Made by a program: the position numbers and the translations under genes. A stretch of 64,000 bases of DNA from positions 1 to 64,000 of the forward strand of contig NZ_JAGPWC010000027.1 in NCBI RefSeq assembly GCF_018119405.1. Direction: 5' to 3'. The DNA comes from Massilia sp. ST3 (GTDB lineage: Bacteria > Pseudomonadota > Gammaproteobacteria > Burkholderiales > Burkholderiaceae_D). Under the pieces are notes generated by a model. The model searched no databases. It was given only the letters and a program-made list of their open reading frames with translations, and had not been told where the DNA came from. Positions 9,341-17,726 of the stretch are shown here, in pieces; the stretch's first letter is position 1; the number at the start of each line of letters is the position of its first letter.

Positions 9341-10396
9341 CTAGCCCGCCTGCTCGCGCCAGGCTCCCGGGTTGATGCCGCTCCATTCGCGGAAGGCGTG
9401 GGTAAACGCGCTCTGCTCCTGGAAACCGAGCAGGAAGGCGATGTCCACCAGGCCAAGATCGCGCTGGCGCAGGTAGTCCTGGGCCAGCGCGTAGCGCACC
9501 GCGTCCAGCACCGCCTGGAAGCTGGTGCCGGCGTCGGCCAGCTTGCGCTGCAGGGTGCGCGCCGACATGCCGAGGTCTTGCGCCACCAGCGGCAGGCGCG
9601 CGCCGTTGTTCGACAGCCGGCGCAGCAGGGCCGCGCGCACCTGTGCCACCACGCCGTCGCCCTGCGCGCGCTCGCCCAGCAGGCGTTCGGCGTGCTGGCG
9701 CAGCAGCGGATACAGGCTGACGTCCGCGTTGGGCACCGGCAGCGACAGGATGGCGGCGTCGAAGTGCGCCGCGTGGGCGGCGGCGCCGAAGCTGGGCGTC
9801 ACGCCCAGGATGCGCCGGTATTCGCCGGCGTCGGCGCCGCTGCGGTGCGCAAAGCTCACGCGCGCGGGTGTCAGCGGCCGGCCCGCGAGCCAGCTGCCGA
9901 ACACGCGGATACCCGCGAACACGCTTTCCACCAGGTGCCGGCTGGCCTGCGGGTAGTGGCTGTCCCAGGCATACACGGCGTCAAGGCCATCGATCGCCAC
10001 CCGGGTGCGTCCCAGGTCATGGGCCAGCTGCTCGTAGCGCTGGGTCTGGGCCAGGGCCTGGGCAAAGTCGCTGCAGGCCAGCAGCATCATGCCGTAGGCG
10101 CTGAAGGTGCCGGGACGGACCTTTTCTCCCACGTGCAGGCCGAAATGCGGATCGTCCGCCAGGCGCGCGCCGGCGTCGAGCAGGGCGATGTAGTCGCGCG
10201 CGGGCAGGCTCTCGGGCAGGGAAAGCAGCACACCGGCCGGCAAGCCCGCGCCGGCCGCCAGCTGCGCGGGCGCGACGCCGCGCTCGGCGGCCGCGTCGAG
10301 CAGCGGCTGCAGGTAGGGGCCGGTGACCCGGCCGTTGTCGGCGACGGCGCCGGAGGGTGGCGCAAGGTGTGGCGCATTGGAGCAAGGCTGTGTCAT
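9341..10396 (-). CDS. AraC-family transcriptional regulator
   Basis: A 351-residue regulator with an N-terminal ligand-binding domain of the arabinose-binding-like/OruR type (about 30-220) and a C-terminal double helix-turn-helix (about 255-345). The second HTH is recognisable as IAFLLGFQEQSAFTHAFREWSG; the first lies in LPLVAQDLGMSARTLQRKL. It is transcribed divergently from the AGPS-like/GlpD/FGGY kinase unit with an 88-bp gap, so regulation of that unit is the obvious inference. The ligand is unknown; a glycerol- or ether-lipid-related compound would fit the neighbours. Confidence 0.9.
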   Translation of the reverse strand: MTQPCSNAPHLAPPSGAVADNGRVTGPYLQPLLDAAAERGVAPAQLAAGAGLPAGVLLSLPESLPARDYIALLDAGARLADDPHFGLHVGEKVRPGTFSAYGMMLLACSDFAQALAQTQRYEQLAHDLGRTRVAIDGLDAVYAWDSHYPQASRHLVESVFAGIRVFGSWLAGRPLTPARVSFAHRSGADAGEYRRILGVTPSFGAAAHAAHFDAAILSLPVPNADVSLYPLLRQHAERLLGERAQGDGVVAQVRAALLRRLSNNGARLPLVAQDLGMSARTLQRKLADAGTSFQAVLDAVRYALAQDYLRQRDLGLVDIAFLLGFQEQSAFTHAFREWSGINPGAWREQAG

Positions 10397-10484
10397 GAAA
10401 GCGCAATACGGCGTTGGACTTCCCGCTTAATGTGGCATGCGATGGCCAGAATGGCAATAACCAGTATAACGGGAAGAATAACGC

Positions 10485-12080
10485 ATGCGACGCTGGAACG
10501 GATGGGGTGACGACACGGTCGAGATGGAACTGGGAACGGAGGCGCGCGCCTTCCTCGAGGGGCGGGTCGGCAAGGGCCGGGCGCCGGCCGACGCCAGCTT
10601 CGAGCAGGCCTGCGCCGGCTTGCCTGCAGGGCGCCTGCCGCCGCACTGGCTGGTCGACGCGTCGCCGCAGACGCGCGCCCTGCACGCGCTGGGCCAGAGC
10701 CTGCCGGACTGGCTGCGCCTGCGCCACGGGCGCCTGGGCAAGGTGCCGGACGGGGTGGCCTTCCCGGAATCGAGCGAGCAGGTGCGCGAACTGCTGGACT
10801 TCGCGGCCCTGTACGGCGCCGACGTGATTCCCTACGGCGGCGGCACCAGCGTGGCCGGCCACCTCGAAGTGGGCGCGGCGGCGCGTCCGGTCCTGAGCAT
10901 CGCCATGCACCGCATGCGCGGCCTGGTTTCGCTCGACCGCGAGGCCCAGCTGGCCTGCTTCGGGGCCGGCGTCACCGGGCCGGACCTGGAAGCCCAGCTG
11001 CGCGCCCATGGCTACACCCTGGGGCACTTCCCGCAATCCTTCGAGTACTCGACCCTGGGCGGCTGGGTCGCCACGCGCTCTTCCGGCCAGCAGTCGCTGC
11101 GCTACGGGCGCATCGAGCAGCTGTTCGCCGGCGGGCGGGTCGAAACGCCGGTCGGCACCCTCGAGATCCCGACCTTTCCGGCGTCCGCCGCCGGCATCGA
11201 CCTGCGCGAGATGGTGCTCGGCTCGGAAGGCCGGCTCGGCATCCTGACCCATGCCAGCGTGCGCGTCACCCGCCTGCCGCAGCACGAAGCCTTCCACGCC
11301 GTGTTCTTCCCCAGCTGGGAAAAGGCGGTGCAGGCGGTGCGCGGCCTGGCCCAGGCGCGCCTGCCGCTGTCGATGCTGCGCCTGTCGAACGCCCTGGAGA
11401 CTTCCACCATGCTGACCCTGGCCGGCCACCCGCGCCGGGTCGGCCTGCTGCGGCGCGTTCTTCGCTGGCGCGGCTGCGGCGAAGGCATGTGCATGATGCT
11501 GGTGGGCGTCAGCGGCCAGCGCAAGCAATGCAGGCAGGCCCTGGACGCGGCCCTGGCCATGGCGCGCCCCCACGGCGGCGTGCACCTGGGCCGCATGCTG
11601 GGCGAGCGCTGGCGCCGTAACCGCTTCCGCAGCGTCTACCTGCGCAACGTCCTCTGGACCCAGGGCTACGCCATCGACACCGTGGAGACGGCGCTCGACT
11701 GGTCGCGCGTCACGCCGGCGATGGAAGCCATCGAGGCGGCCGCGGCGCACTCCTTGCAGCCCTTCGGCGAGAAGGTGCACGCCTACACCCACCTGTCGCA
11801 CCTGTACCCGCAGGGCGCGAGCGTGTACTCGACCTTCGTGTTCCGCCTGGCTGGCGACTACGAGGCCGACGTGGCGCGCTGGCGCCAGCTCAAGGACCGC
11901 GTGTCGGACGCCATCGTCGCCAGCGGCGGGACGATCACCCACCAGCACGGGGTGGGCACGGACCACGCACCCTGGCTGGCGGCCGAGAAGGGCGAGCTGG
12001 GACTGAGCGCGATGGCCACGCTGTTCCGCCACTTCGACCCGGAACGCCGCATGAATCCGGGCAAGCTGGTGAACCGATGA
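10485..12080 (+). CDS. FAD-binding oxidase, alkylglycerone-phosphate synthase (AGPS)-like
   Basis: A 531-residue VAO-type flavoprotein. The FAD-binding PP-loop reads VIPYGGGTSVAGHL (around 115). The segments GHFPQSFEYSTLGGWVATRS and RYGRIEQL match the AGPS FAD domain closely. Towards the C-terminus, HQHGVGTDH corresponds to the catalytic His cluster of AGPS, and YSTFVFR to the region of its active-site Tyr. In eukaryotes AGPS swaps the acyl chain of acyl-DHAP for a fatty alcohol to make ether lipid precursors; the bacterial substrate is unproven. It overlaps the GlpD-like gene by four bases (ATGA), which argues for shared metabolism. Confidence 0.85.
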   Translation: MRRWNGWGDDTVEMELGTEARAFLEGRVGKGRAPADASFEQACAGLPAGRLPPHWLVDASPQTRALHALGQSLPDWLRLRHGRLGKVPDGVAFPESSEQVRELLDFAALYGADVIPYGGGTSVAGHLEVGAAARPVLSIAMHRMRGLVSLDREAQLACFGAGVTGPDLEAQLRAHGYTLGHFPQSFEYSTLGGWVATRSSGQQSLRYGRIEQLFAGGRVETPVGTLEIPTFPASAAGIDLREMVLGSEGRLGILTHASVRVTRLPQHEAFHAVFFPSWEKAVQAVRGLAQARLPLSMLRLSNALETSTMLTLAGHPRRVGLLRRVLRWRGCGEGMCMMLVGVSGQRKQCRQALDAALAMARPHGGVHLGRMLGERWRRNRFRSVYLRNVLWTQGYAIDTVETALDWSRVTPAMEAIEAAAAHSLQPFGEKVHAYTHLSHLYPQGASVYSTFVFRLAGDYEADVARWRQLKDRVSDAIVASGGTITHQHGVGTDHAPWLAAEKGELGLSAMATLFRHFDPERRMNPGKLVNR

Positions 12081-13642
12081 GGGCCCGCGCGGAAGAGATC
12101 GGGGCGCTGGCCGGGCGCGAGTGGGATGTGCTGGTGATCGGCGGCGGAATCACCGGCGCCGGCATCCTGCTCGAGGCGGCGCGGCGCGGCTTGCGCGCGA
12201 TGCTGGTGGAGCAGCGCGACTTCGCCTGGGGCACCTCCAGCCGCTCGTCCAAGCTGGTGCACGGCGGCCTGCGCTACCTGGCCGAAGGCCAGCTGCGCCT
12301 GACGCGCGAGTCGGTGCGCGAGCGCGAGGCCCTGCTGCGCGAGGCGCCGGGACTGGTCGAGCCCCAGGGATTCGCTTTCGCGGACCACGGCGGGGGCTGG
12401 CCGCGCCGGCTCGGCTTCCTGGCCGTGCTGCGCATCTACGACCGGCTGGCGGGGCGGCGCGAGCCGCACTGGGAGACGGCGGACGGCTTCGCCATGCTGG
12501 CGCCGAACGTGCGGCGCGAAGGCCTGCTGGGCGGGGTGCGCTATACCGACGCCAAGACCGACGATGCGCGCCTGGTGCTGCGGGTGCTGGACGAGGCCCG
12601 CGCGCATGGGGCGGAGGCGCTCAACTATGTCGCGGTGCAGGGGATGTTGCGCGAGGGCGGACGAATCGTCGGCGCCCGCCTGCTGGACGAGCGCAGCGGC
12701 CAAGAGCAGGCCGTGCGCGCCCGCGTGGTGGTCAACGCCTCGGGCGCCTGGGCCGGTGCGCTGGGAGGCGAGGGCAAGGGGCCGCGCCTGCGTCCCCTGC
12801 GCGGCAGCCACCTGGTGCTGCCGTCCTGGCGCCTGCCGCTGGCGCAAGCGGTGAGCCTGCTGCACCCCGGCGACCGCCGCCCCGTGTTCGCCTTTCCGTG
12901 GGAGGGCGCGACCCTGGTCGGCACCACCGACGTCGACCACAGCGAGGGCCTGCACCTGGAGGCGCGCATCACGCGCCACGAATTCGATTACCTCATGACC
13001 GCGCTGCGCGCCGCCTTCCCGCAGCTTGGCCTGCAGGACGGCGACGTGCTCGCGACCTATGCCGGCGTGCGCCCCGTGATCGACAGCGGCCAGCACGGTG
13101 CGCCCTCGAAGGAGCGGCGCGAGCACATGGTGTGGTCCGAGCCCGGCCTGGTGTCGGTCACCGGGGGCAAGCTGACCACCTTCCGCGCCATCGCGCTCGA
13201 CACCCTGCGGCACGCGGCGCCCCAGCTGCCGGGCTGGCAGGCCGACTTGGCGCCGGTGCCGGTGTTCGCGCGCGTGACGCCGCCGCTGTGCCGCGCCTTG
13301 CCGGGTTCCGTGCTGCGGCGCCTGGGCGGACGCTATGGGCGGCATGCGCAGGCGCTAGTCGACGCGGCGGGCGAGGGCGAACTGGAGACGGTGCCCGGCA
13401 CCGAAACCCTGTGGGCCGAACTGCGCTGGGCCGCGCGCGCCGAGCGGGCGCGGACCCTGGCCGACCTGCTGCTGCGCCGGACCCGCCTGGGCATCCTGCT
13501 GCCGCAGGGCGGGGCGGCGCACCTGGCGCGCATCAAGACCATCTGCCAGCCGGAGCTGGGCTGGGACGAGGCCCGCTGGCTGGCCGAGCAGGCCGGCTAC
13601 ATGGCATTATGGCGCGAGTGCTATGGCATTCCCGCCGCCTGA
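12077..13642 (+). CDS. Glycerol-3-phosphate dehydrogenase/oxidase (GlpD-like)
   Basis: A 521-residue FAD-dependent dehydrogenase, presumably oxidising sn-glycerol 3-phosphate to DHAP at the inner membrane and passing electrons to quinone. It has the dinucleotide-binding GGGITGAG (residues near 20) and the GlpD signature SSRSSKLVHGGLRYL. Further GlpD motifs are TTDVDH, YAGVRPVI and TGGKLTTFR. Length fits GlpD. It overlaps the AGPS-like gene by four bases and is followed after 17 bases by an FGGY kinase. I leave the symbol empty because this is a dedicated copy in a specialised operon, not clearly the housekeeping glpD. Confidence 0.9.
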   Translation: MRARAEEIGALAGREWDVLVIGGGITGAGILLEAARRGLRAMLVEQRDFAWGTSSRSSKLVHGGLRYLAEGQLRLTRESVREREALLREAPGLVEPQGFAFADHGGGWPRRLGFLAVLRIYDRLAGRREPHWETADGFAMLAPNVRREGLLGGVRYTDAKTDDARLVLRVLDEARAHGAEALNYVAVQGMLREGGRIVGARLLDERSGQEQAVRARVVVNASGAWAGALGGEGKGPRLRPLRGSHLVLPSWRLPLAQAVSLLHPGDRRPVFAFPWEGATLVGTTDVDHSEGLHLEARITRHEFDYLMTALRAAFPQLGLQDGDVLATYAGVRPVIDSGQHGAPSKERREHMVWSEPGLVSVTGGKLTTFRAIALDTLRHAAPQLPGWQADLAPVPVFARVTPPLCRALPGSVLRRLGGRYGRHAQALVDAAGEGELETVPGTETLWAELRWAARAERARTLADLLLRRTRLGILLPQGGAAHLARIKTICQPELGWDEARWLAEQAGYMALWRECYGIPAA

Positions 13643-13659
13643 CTACCACCATAAGAACG

Positions 13660-15222
13660 ATGCCTGAACCGCTGATCCTCGCCATCGACAATGGCACCCA
13701 GAGCGTGCGCGCGCTGCTGTTCGACCTGCGCGGCGACATCGTCGCCAAGTCGCAGGTGCACCTGCAAGCCTATTTCTCCACCCATCCCGGCTGGGCCGAG
13801 CACGATGCCGAGGGCTATTGGCAGGCGGTGTGCGAAGCCTGCCTGCGCCTGTGGGAAATGCCGGGCGCCGACCGCGACCGCGTGGCCGGCGTGGCCGTGA
13901 CCACCCAGCGCGGCACCGTCGTCAACCTCGACAAGGACGGGCGTCCGCTGCGGCCCGCGATCACCTGGCTCGACCAGCGCCGCACCGAACAGGTGCCGCC
14001 GATCGGGCCGCTGTGGCGCGCCGCCTTCAAGCTGGCGCGGGTGGCCGACACCATCGACTACTTCCGCGGCGAGGCCGAGATCAACTGGATCGCCGCGCAC
14101 GAGCCTGAGGTATGGCGCAAGACCGACAAGGTCCTGCTGCTGTCCGGCTGGCTGAACTACCGCCTGTGCGGCCGCTTCGTGGATTCGTCCGGCTCGCAGG
14201 TGGCCTACCTGCCGTTCGACTACAAGCGCCTGCGCTGGGCCGCGGCGCGCGACTGGAAGTGGCAGGCCCTGGCCGTGGCGCCGCACATGCTGCCCGAGCT
14301 GGCCGAGCCCGGCACGCGCCTGGGCCAGGTCAGCGCCGAGGCCGCGCGCGCGACCGGCATCCCGGAAGGCCTGCCGCTGCTGGCGGCGGCGGCCGACAAG
14401 GCCTGCGAAGTGATCGGCGCCGGCTGCAGCGAGCCGCACGTCGGCTGCCTGAGCTACGGCACCACCGCCACCATCAACACCACCAGCGCGCGCTACGTCG
14501 AGGTGACGCCCTTCGTGCCGCCGTATCCGGCCGCCGTGCCCGGCGCCTACAGCACCGAGGTCCAGGTATTCCGCGGCTACTGGATGGTCAACTGGTTCAA
14601 GGAACAGTTCGGCCACCATGAGCAGGCGCGCGCGCTGCAGGAGGACGTGGCGCCGGAGCGGCTGTTCGACGATCTGGCCAACGCGGTGCCTCCGGGTTCC
14701 ATGGGCCTGATGCTGCAGCCCTACTGGACGCCGGGCATCCGGGTGCCGGGCAGGGAGGCGAAGGGTGCGATCATCGGCTTCGGCGACGTGCACACGCGCG
14801 CCCACGTCTACCGCGCCATCCTGGAAGGGCTGGCCTATGCGCTACGCGAAGGGAAGGAGCGGATCGAGAAGCGCAGCGGCGTGCCGATCACCGAGCTGCG
14901 CGTCTCCGGCGGCGGTTCGCAGAGCGATGCGGCGATGCAGCTGACGGCCGATATCTTCGGCCTGCCGACCTCGCGTCCGCACGTGTACGAGACCTCGGGC
15001 CTGGGGGCGGCCATCGACGCGGCCGTCGGCCTGGGACTGTATCCGGATTTCCCGAGCGCCGTGAAGGCGATGACGCGGGTGGGAAGGGTGTTCGAGCCGA
15101 TTCCGGAGAACCGGGCGATCTACGAGCGCCTGTACCGCGACGTGTACGTCAAGATGTACCGCCGCCTGCAGCCGATGTACCGCGACATCGCGCGCATCAC
15201 CGGCTATCCGGTGCGTACCTAG
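13660..15222 (+). CDS. FGGY-family carbohydrate kinase
   Basis: A 520-residue sugar/polyol kinase of the actin-like ATPase fold. The N-terminal phosphate-binding loop is DNGTQSVRALLFD, the catalytic region contains ITWLDQRR, and the C-terminal ATP motif is VSGGGSQSDAAMQLTADIFG. It is a little longer than typical GlpK and lacks its exact signatures, so the substrate (glycerol, a ketose or a glycerol analogue) is open. I chose the ATG at 13660, which gives the canonical MPEPLILAIDNGTQS start; the frame is open much further upstream only because it runs through glpD out of frame. It is last in the coupled three-gene unit. Confidence 0.9.
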   Translation: MPEPLILAIDNGTQSVRALLFDLRGDIVAKSQVHLQAYFSTHPGWAEHDAEGYWQAVCEACLRLWEMPGADRDRVAGVAVTTQRGTVVNLDKDGRPLRPAITWLDQRRTEQVPPIGPLWRAAFKLARVADTIDYFRGEAEINWIAAHEPEVWRKTDKVLLLSGWLNYRLCGRFVDSSGSQVAYLPFDYKRLRWAAARDWKWQALAVAPHMLPELAEPGTRLGQVSAEAARATGIPEGLPLLAAAADKACEVIGAGCSEPHVGCLSYGTTATINTTSARYVEVTPFVPPYPAAVPGAYSTEVQVFRGYWMVNWFKEQFGHHEQARALQEDVAPERLFDDLANAVPPGSMGLMLQPYWTPGIRVPGREAKGAIIGFGDVHTRAHVYRAILEGLAYALREGKERIEKRSGVPITELRVSGGGSQSDAAMQLTADIFGLPTSRPHVYETSGLGAAIDAAVGLGLYPDFPSAVKAMTRVGRVFEPIPENRAIYERLYRDVYVKMYRRLQPMYRDIARITGYPVRT

Positions 15223-15230
15223 GCGGACCT

Positions 15231-16514
15231 TCAGGCGGCGTGTTCGAGCGCCGGGCCGGTCACCGGATCCAGGAAGGACAGCAGCGGCGCCATGATCGCC
15301 CGTTCGCCGGCGCTGCAGGTCGCCAGCGCCAGTTCGCGCGACAGTTCGCGCAGGCGCCAGCCGATCTCGCTGGTGGCGACCGCGTGTTCGAACACCAGCA
15401 GGCCGTCGAAACCGTCCTCGCCCTCGGGCAGCAGCACCAGGTCCAGGCCAGAGCTCAATGCGGCGCGCTGCAGCTGCGCCATGCGCGCCGCGATGCGTTC
15501 GAGCAGTTCGCGGGTCGATGGGCTCAAGCCGGCGCTCTGCGCCAGCGCCTGCGCGGTACCCATGCCGTCGACGATGCGGCGGTACAGGCGCGCGTCGCGG
15601 TCCAGCACGGAGCGCTCGGCGCAGGCCTGGCCGACGCCGCCGCGCAGGTGCTGCCTGGCGCGCGACACCACGGCGGCGATGCGCCGGTCATGCTCGCTCG
15701 TGATGAGCTTGAGCGAGACTTCCGCCCGTTCCAGCCCGTGCGCCGCGCGCAGCATGGCGCTGACGGCTTCGGCCGCCGCCAGCACCTGGCCGCAAGGGCT
15801 GATGGCCGCACCGGCCAGGCGCCGCGGATAGCCGGAACCGTCCAGGCGCTCGTGGTGTTCGGCGATGGCCCGCGCCACTTCCGGCGGATAGGTCTCGTGC
15901 TCGGCGATCAGCATCTGGCTGGTGCGCGGATGGACCACCAGGTGGGCCCATTCGTGCGGCAGCAGCTGGCGTCCGGGCGCCAGATAGGCCGGGTCGATGT
16001 ACAGCTCGCCGATATCGTGGAGCAGGCCGGCCAGTGCGCACGACTGCTGCAGTTCGGCCGACAGGCCGAGATGCTTGGCGAAGCATGCAGCCGCGATCGC
16101 GACCGTCACCGCATGGTCGAGCGCCTCGTTGCCGCCGCGCTCGGAGATCGTGAGCATCATCGTGGTTGCGTTGCCGAACTCCAGGCGCGACAGCATGGCG
16201 AGCGGCGAGGGGCCGCTGCCCTGCGAGACGGCGACGATCGCCGCCAGCGCCTGGTTGTCGGCCAGCAGGCGCTCGGCGGTCTTGACCACCAGGTTGGCGT
16301 CGACGCCGCCGGTGACGCGCAGCGAGGCTTCGATCGGCTTGGTGAGCTTGTGCAGGATGAGCTTTTCCTGCAGGACGCGGGAGACCTTGGCGCCCTTGGC
16401 GAGCAGCTTGTTGCCGCGCGCATCATAAATGTCTTCGGTGGCCACGACCGGCAACTGCTCGGCGAGTTCGATGACCTTCTCGAGGTAATGCTTGTTGACG
16501 ACTGCGTCGGACAT
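15231..16514 (-). CDS. HD-GYP domain c-di-GMP phosphodiesterase
   Basis: A 427-residue cytoplasmic protein with an N-terminal domain (about 1-110) like those preceding many HD-GYP domains. The HD-GYP core has the metal-binding LLHDIGELYID and the signature EHHERLDGSGYP, both intact, so hydrolysis of cyclic di-GMP is likely. A C-terminal helical region (about 310-427) has no recognised domain. I chose the ATG at 16514 (GGA upstream) over a TTG 30 bases earlier. It converges with the FGGY kinase. A PilZ protein gene follows upstream on the same strand, so writer/eraser and receptor genes cluster here. Confidence 0.9.
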   Translation of the reverse strand: MSDAVVNKHYLEKVIELAEQLPVVATEDIYDARGNKLLAKGAKVSRVLQEKLILHKLTKPIEASLRVTGGVDANLVVKTAERLLADNQALAAIVAVSQGSGPSPLAMLSRLEFGNATTMMLTISERGGNEALDHAVTVAIAAACFAKHLGLSAELQQSCALAGLLHDIGELYIDPAYLAPGRQLLPHEWAHLVVHPRTSQMLIAEHETYPPEVARAIAEHHERLDGSGYPRRLAGAAISPCGQVLAAAEAVSAMLRAAHGLERAEVSLKLITSEHDRRIAAVVSRARQHLRGGVGQACAERSVLDRDARLYRRIVDGMGTAQALAQSAGLSPSTRELLERIAARMAQLQRAALSSGLDLVLLPEGEDGFDGLLVFEHAVATSEIGWRLRELSRELALATCSAGERAIMAPLLSFLDPVTGPALEHAA

Positions 16515-16651
16515 TGCTGCGATTCCGAGTGTTGGAAAACCCAAAGAATATCATGCTGTACGGCAACATATGTTATCGCAATACTAATTTATGGCGAACT
16601 TGTCTAGGCAAAACATTCTAATGGGGTAGTGCCTGTAGGATGGGGCGGCGC

Positions 16652-17368
16652 TCAGACGATCTTCATCCGGTCGGCCAGCAGGGCCTCGTAGGTCATGTTC
16701 TGCAGCATGGTGGCATGCATGGGATCGAGGTCCAGGAACTGGACCCCGTAGCTGTAGATCTCGCCCTGGCTGGACGCGGACTGCTCGATGGTGGCGTTGC
16801 GCACGATGGCCACGGTCTCGATGCGCATCTCCTGGTTGGCGGCCGGGATGGCGACCGTGAACTGCAACGCCAGCCTTTCCTCGCCGCGCGGGAAGGGGAA
16901 GGGCGAATCGATCCTGGCCCCGGTCACCGAGATATTGGTCAAGGTGCAGTCGATCGGCGCCAGTTCCGGCGCGGCGGTGCTGCGCACGCGGGCCGGCAGC
17001 TCGGTCCTGACCCGCATGGCGCCGCGCAGGCTGGTGCCCTGGATCGAGGTCGGGAAGGACAGGTGGACGTAGAACAGCGGCCGCCCGAACACGCGCTCGA
17101 CGGTGCAGGCGAAAGAGCAGACGTTGACCCCGGAGAAGACCCGGATGGTGACGCGCTCGCCTTCGGTCAGCCCGATCGGATTGCCGTTCTCGAGCGGGAT
17201 CTTGACGATGATGTACTCGTCCTTCAGGTAGCCGATCAGGGTGGAGAAGTAGGAGACCGGCTTGACGCGGCGGTGCGTCACGAGCTGGAGGCGCACGCCG
17301 ACCTGCAGGTTCAGGGTCTCGAACTCGAATTCCTGGGGAGCGAGTTCCTGGGGGGATGCGCCTTTCAT
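16652..17368 (-). CDS. PilZ-domain flagellar brake-like protein
   Basis: A 238-residue c-di-GMP receptor of YcgR-like layout. An N-terminal beta-barrel domain (about 15-115, GVRLQLVTHRRVKPVSYFS) is followed by a PilZ domain. Both binding motifs are intact: RxxxR (RGAMR, around 120) and NxSxxG (NISVTG, around 150). It is predicted to bind c-di-GMP and adjust motility, adhesion or secretion from the cytoplasm. The ATG at 17368 gives a sensible N-terminus; the frame continues 50 codons upstream without family similarity. It is a second PilZ protein besides the YcgR at 53200. Confidence 0.88.
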   Translation of the reverse strand: MKGASPQELAPQEFEFETLNLQVGVRLQLVTHRRVKPVSYFSTLIGYLKDEYIIVKIPLENGNPIGLTEGERVTIRVFSGVNVCSFACTVERVFGRPLFYVHLSFPTSIQGTSLRGAMRVRTELPARVRSTAAPELAPIDCTLTNISVTGARIDSPFPFPRGEERLALQFTVAIPAANQEMRIETVAIVRNATIEQSASSQGEIYSYGVQFLDLDPMHATMLQNMTYEALLADRMKIV

Positions 17369-17726
17369 GTGGTGCGGTAGCGGCTTTATACGGCGAAAGA
17401 GCGAAATGATAACACTGCCTGTTCTTGCTTGCCGGACAGTCCCCTCGCTTGCCGGCAAGGGCCCCGTCCGCACTGACCAGCTGGTGCTACCCGCAATGGA
17501 ATCTTTATATTTAAGCAAACACCAATAACGCCTAGTTATTAAGCCGTTGTTTTTAAAGCGTTTTTTCTTGTATTTACTTTAACAAATCGAAATTCTTCTT
17601 GCGCTTCTTTGCGGATTGGAAAATTTCTAGAGTAGATTCTCTAATATCCGTCCCGCATGGGGGGTGGTGCGTTCCCCGCAAGCCTTGCAGCGCTATCGGG
17701 ATTTTTCCTCAACTGGATCGATCGAC
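17369..17726. other. Divergent intergenic region PilZ gene / MCP gene
   Basis: These 358 bases separate two divergent genes. The left third is GC-rich and remains open in the PilZ frame; the right part (17510-17650) is distinctly A/T-rich. For the MCP a weak sigma-70-like pair can be read: TTGCGG at 17609-17614, 18 bp, then TAGATT at 17633-17638. I find no sigma-28 box of the kind seen before flhD. No small gene is supported. Confidence 0.4.

Noticed and set aside
10017..13345. Long minus-strand open frames opposite the AGPS-like and GlpD-like genes
   Set aside because: Low-complexity shadow proteins in a high-GC region; the plus-strand frames carry unmistakable FAD motifs and overlap as an operon.
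12121..13659. Very long N-terminal extension of the FGGY kinase frame (1033 codons in total)
   Set aside because: The extension runs through glpD in another frame and is Arg/Gly/Ala-rich; kinase homology starts exactly at the ATG at 13660.
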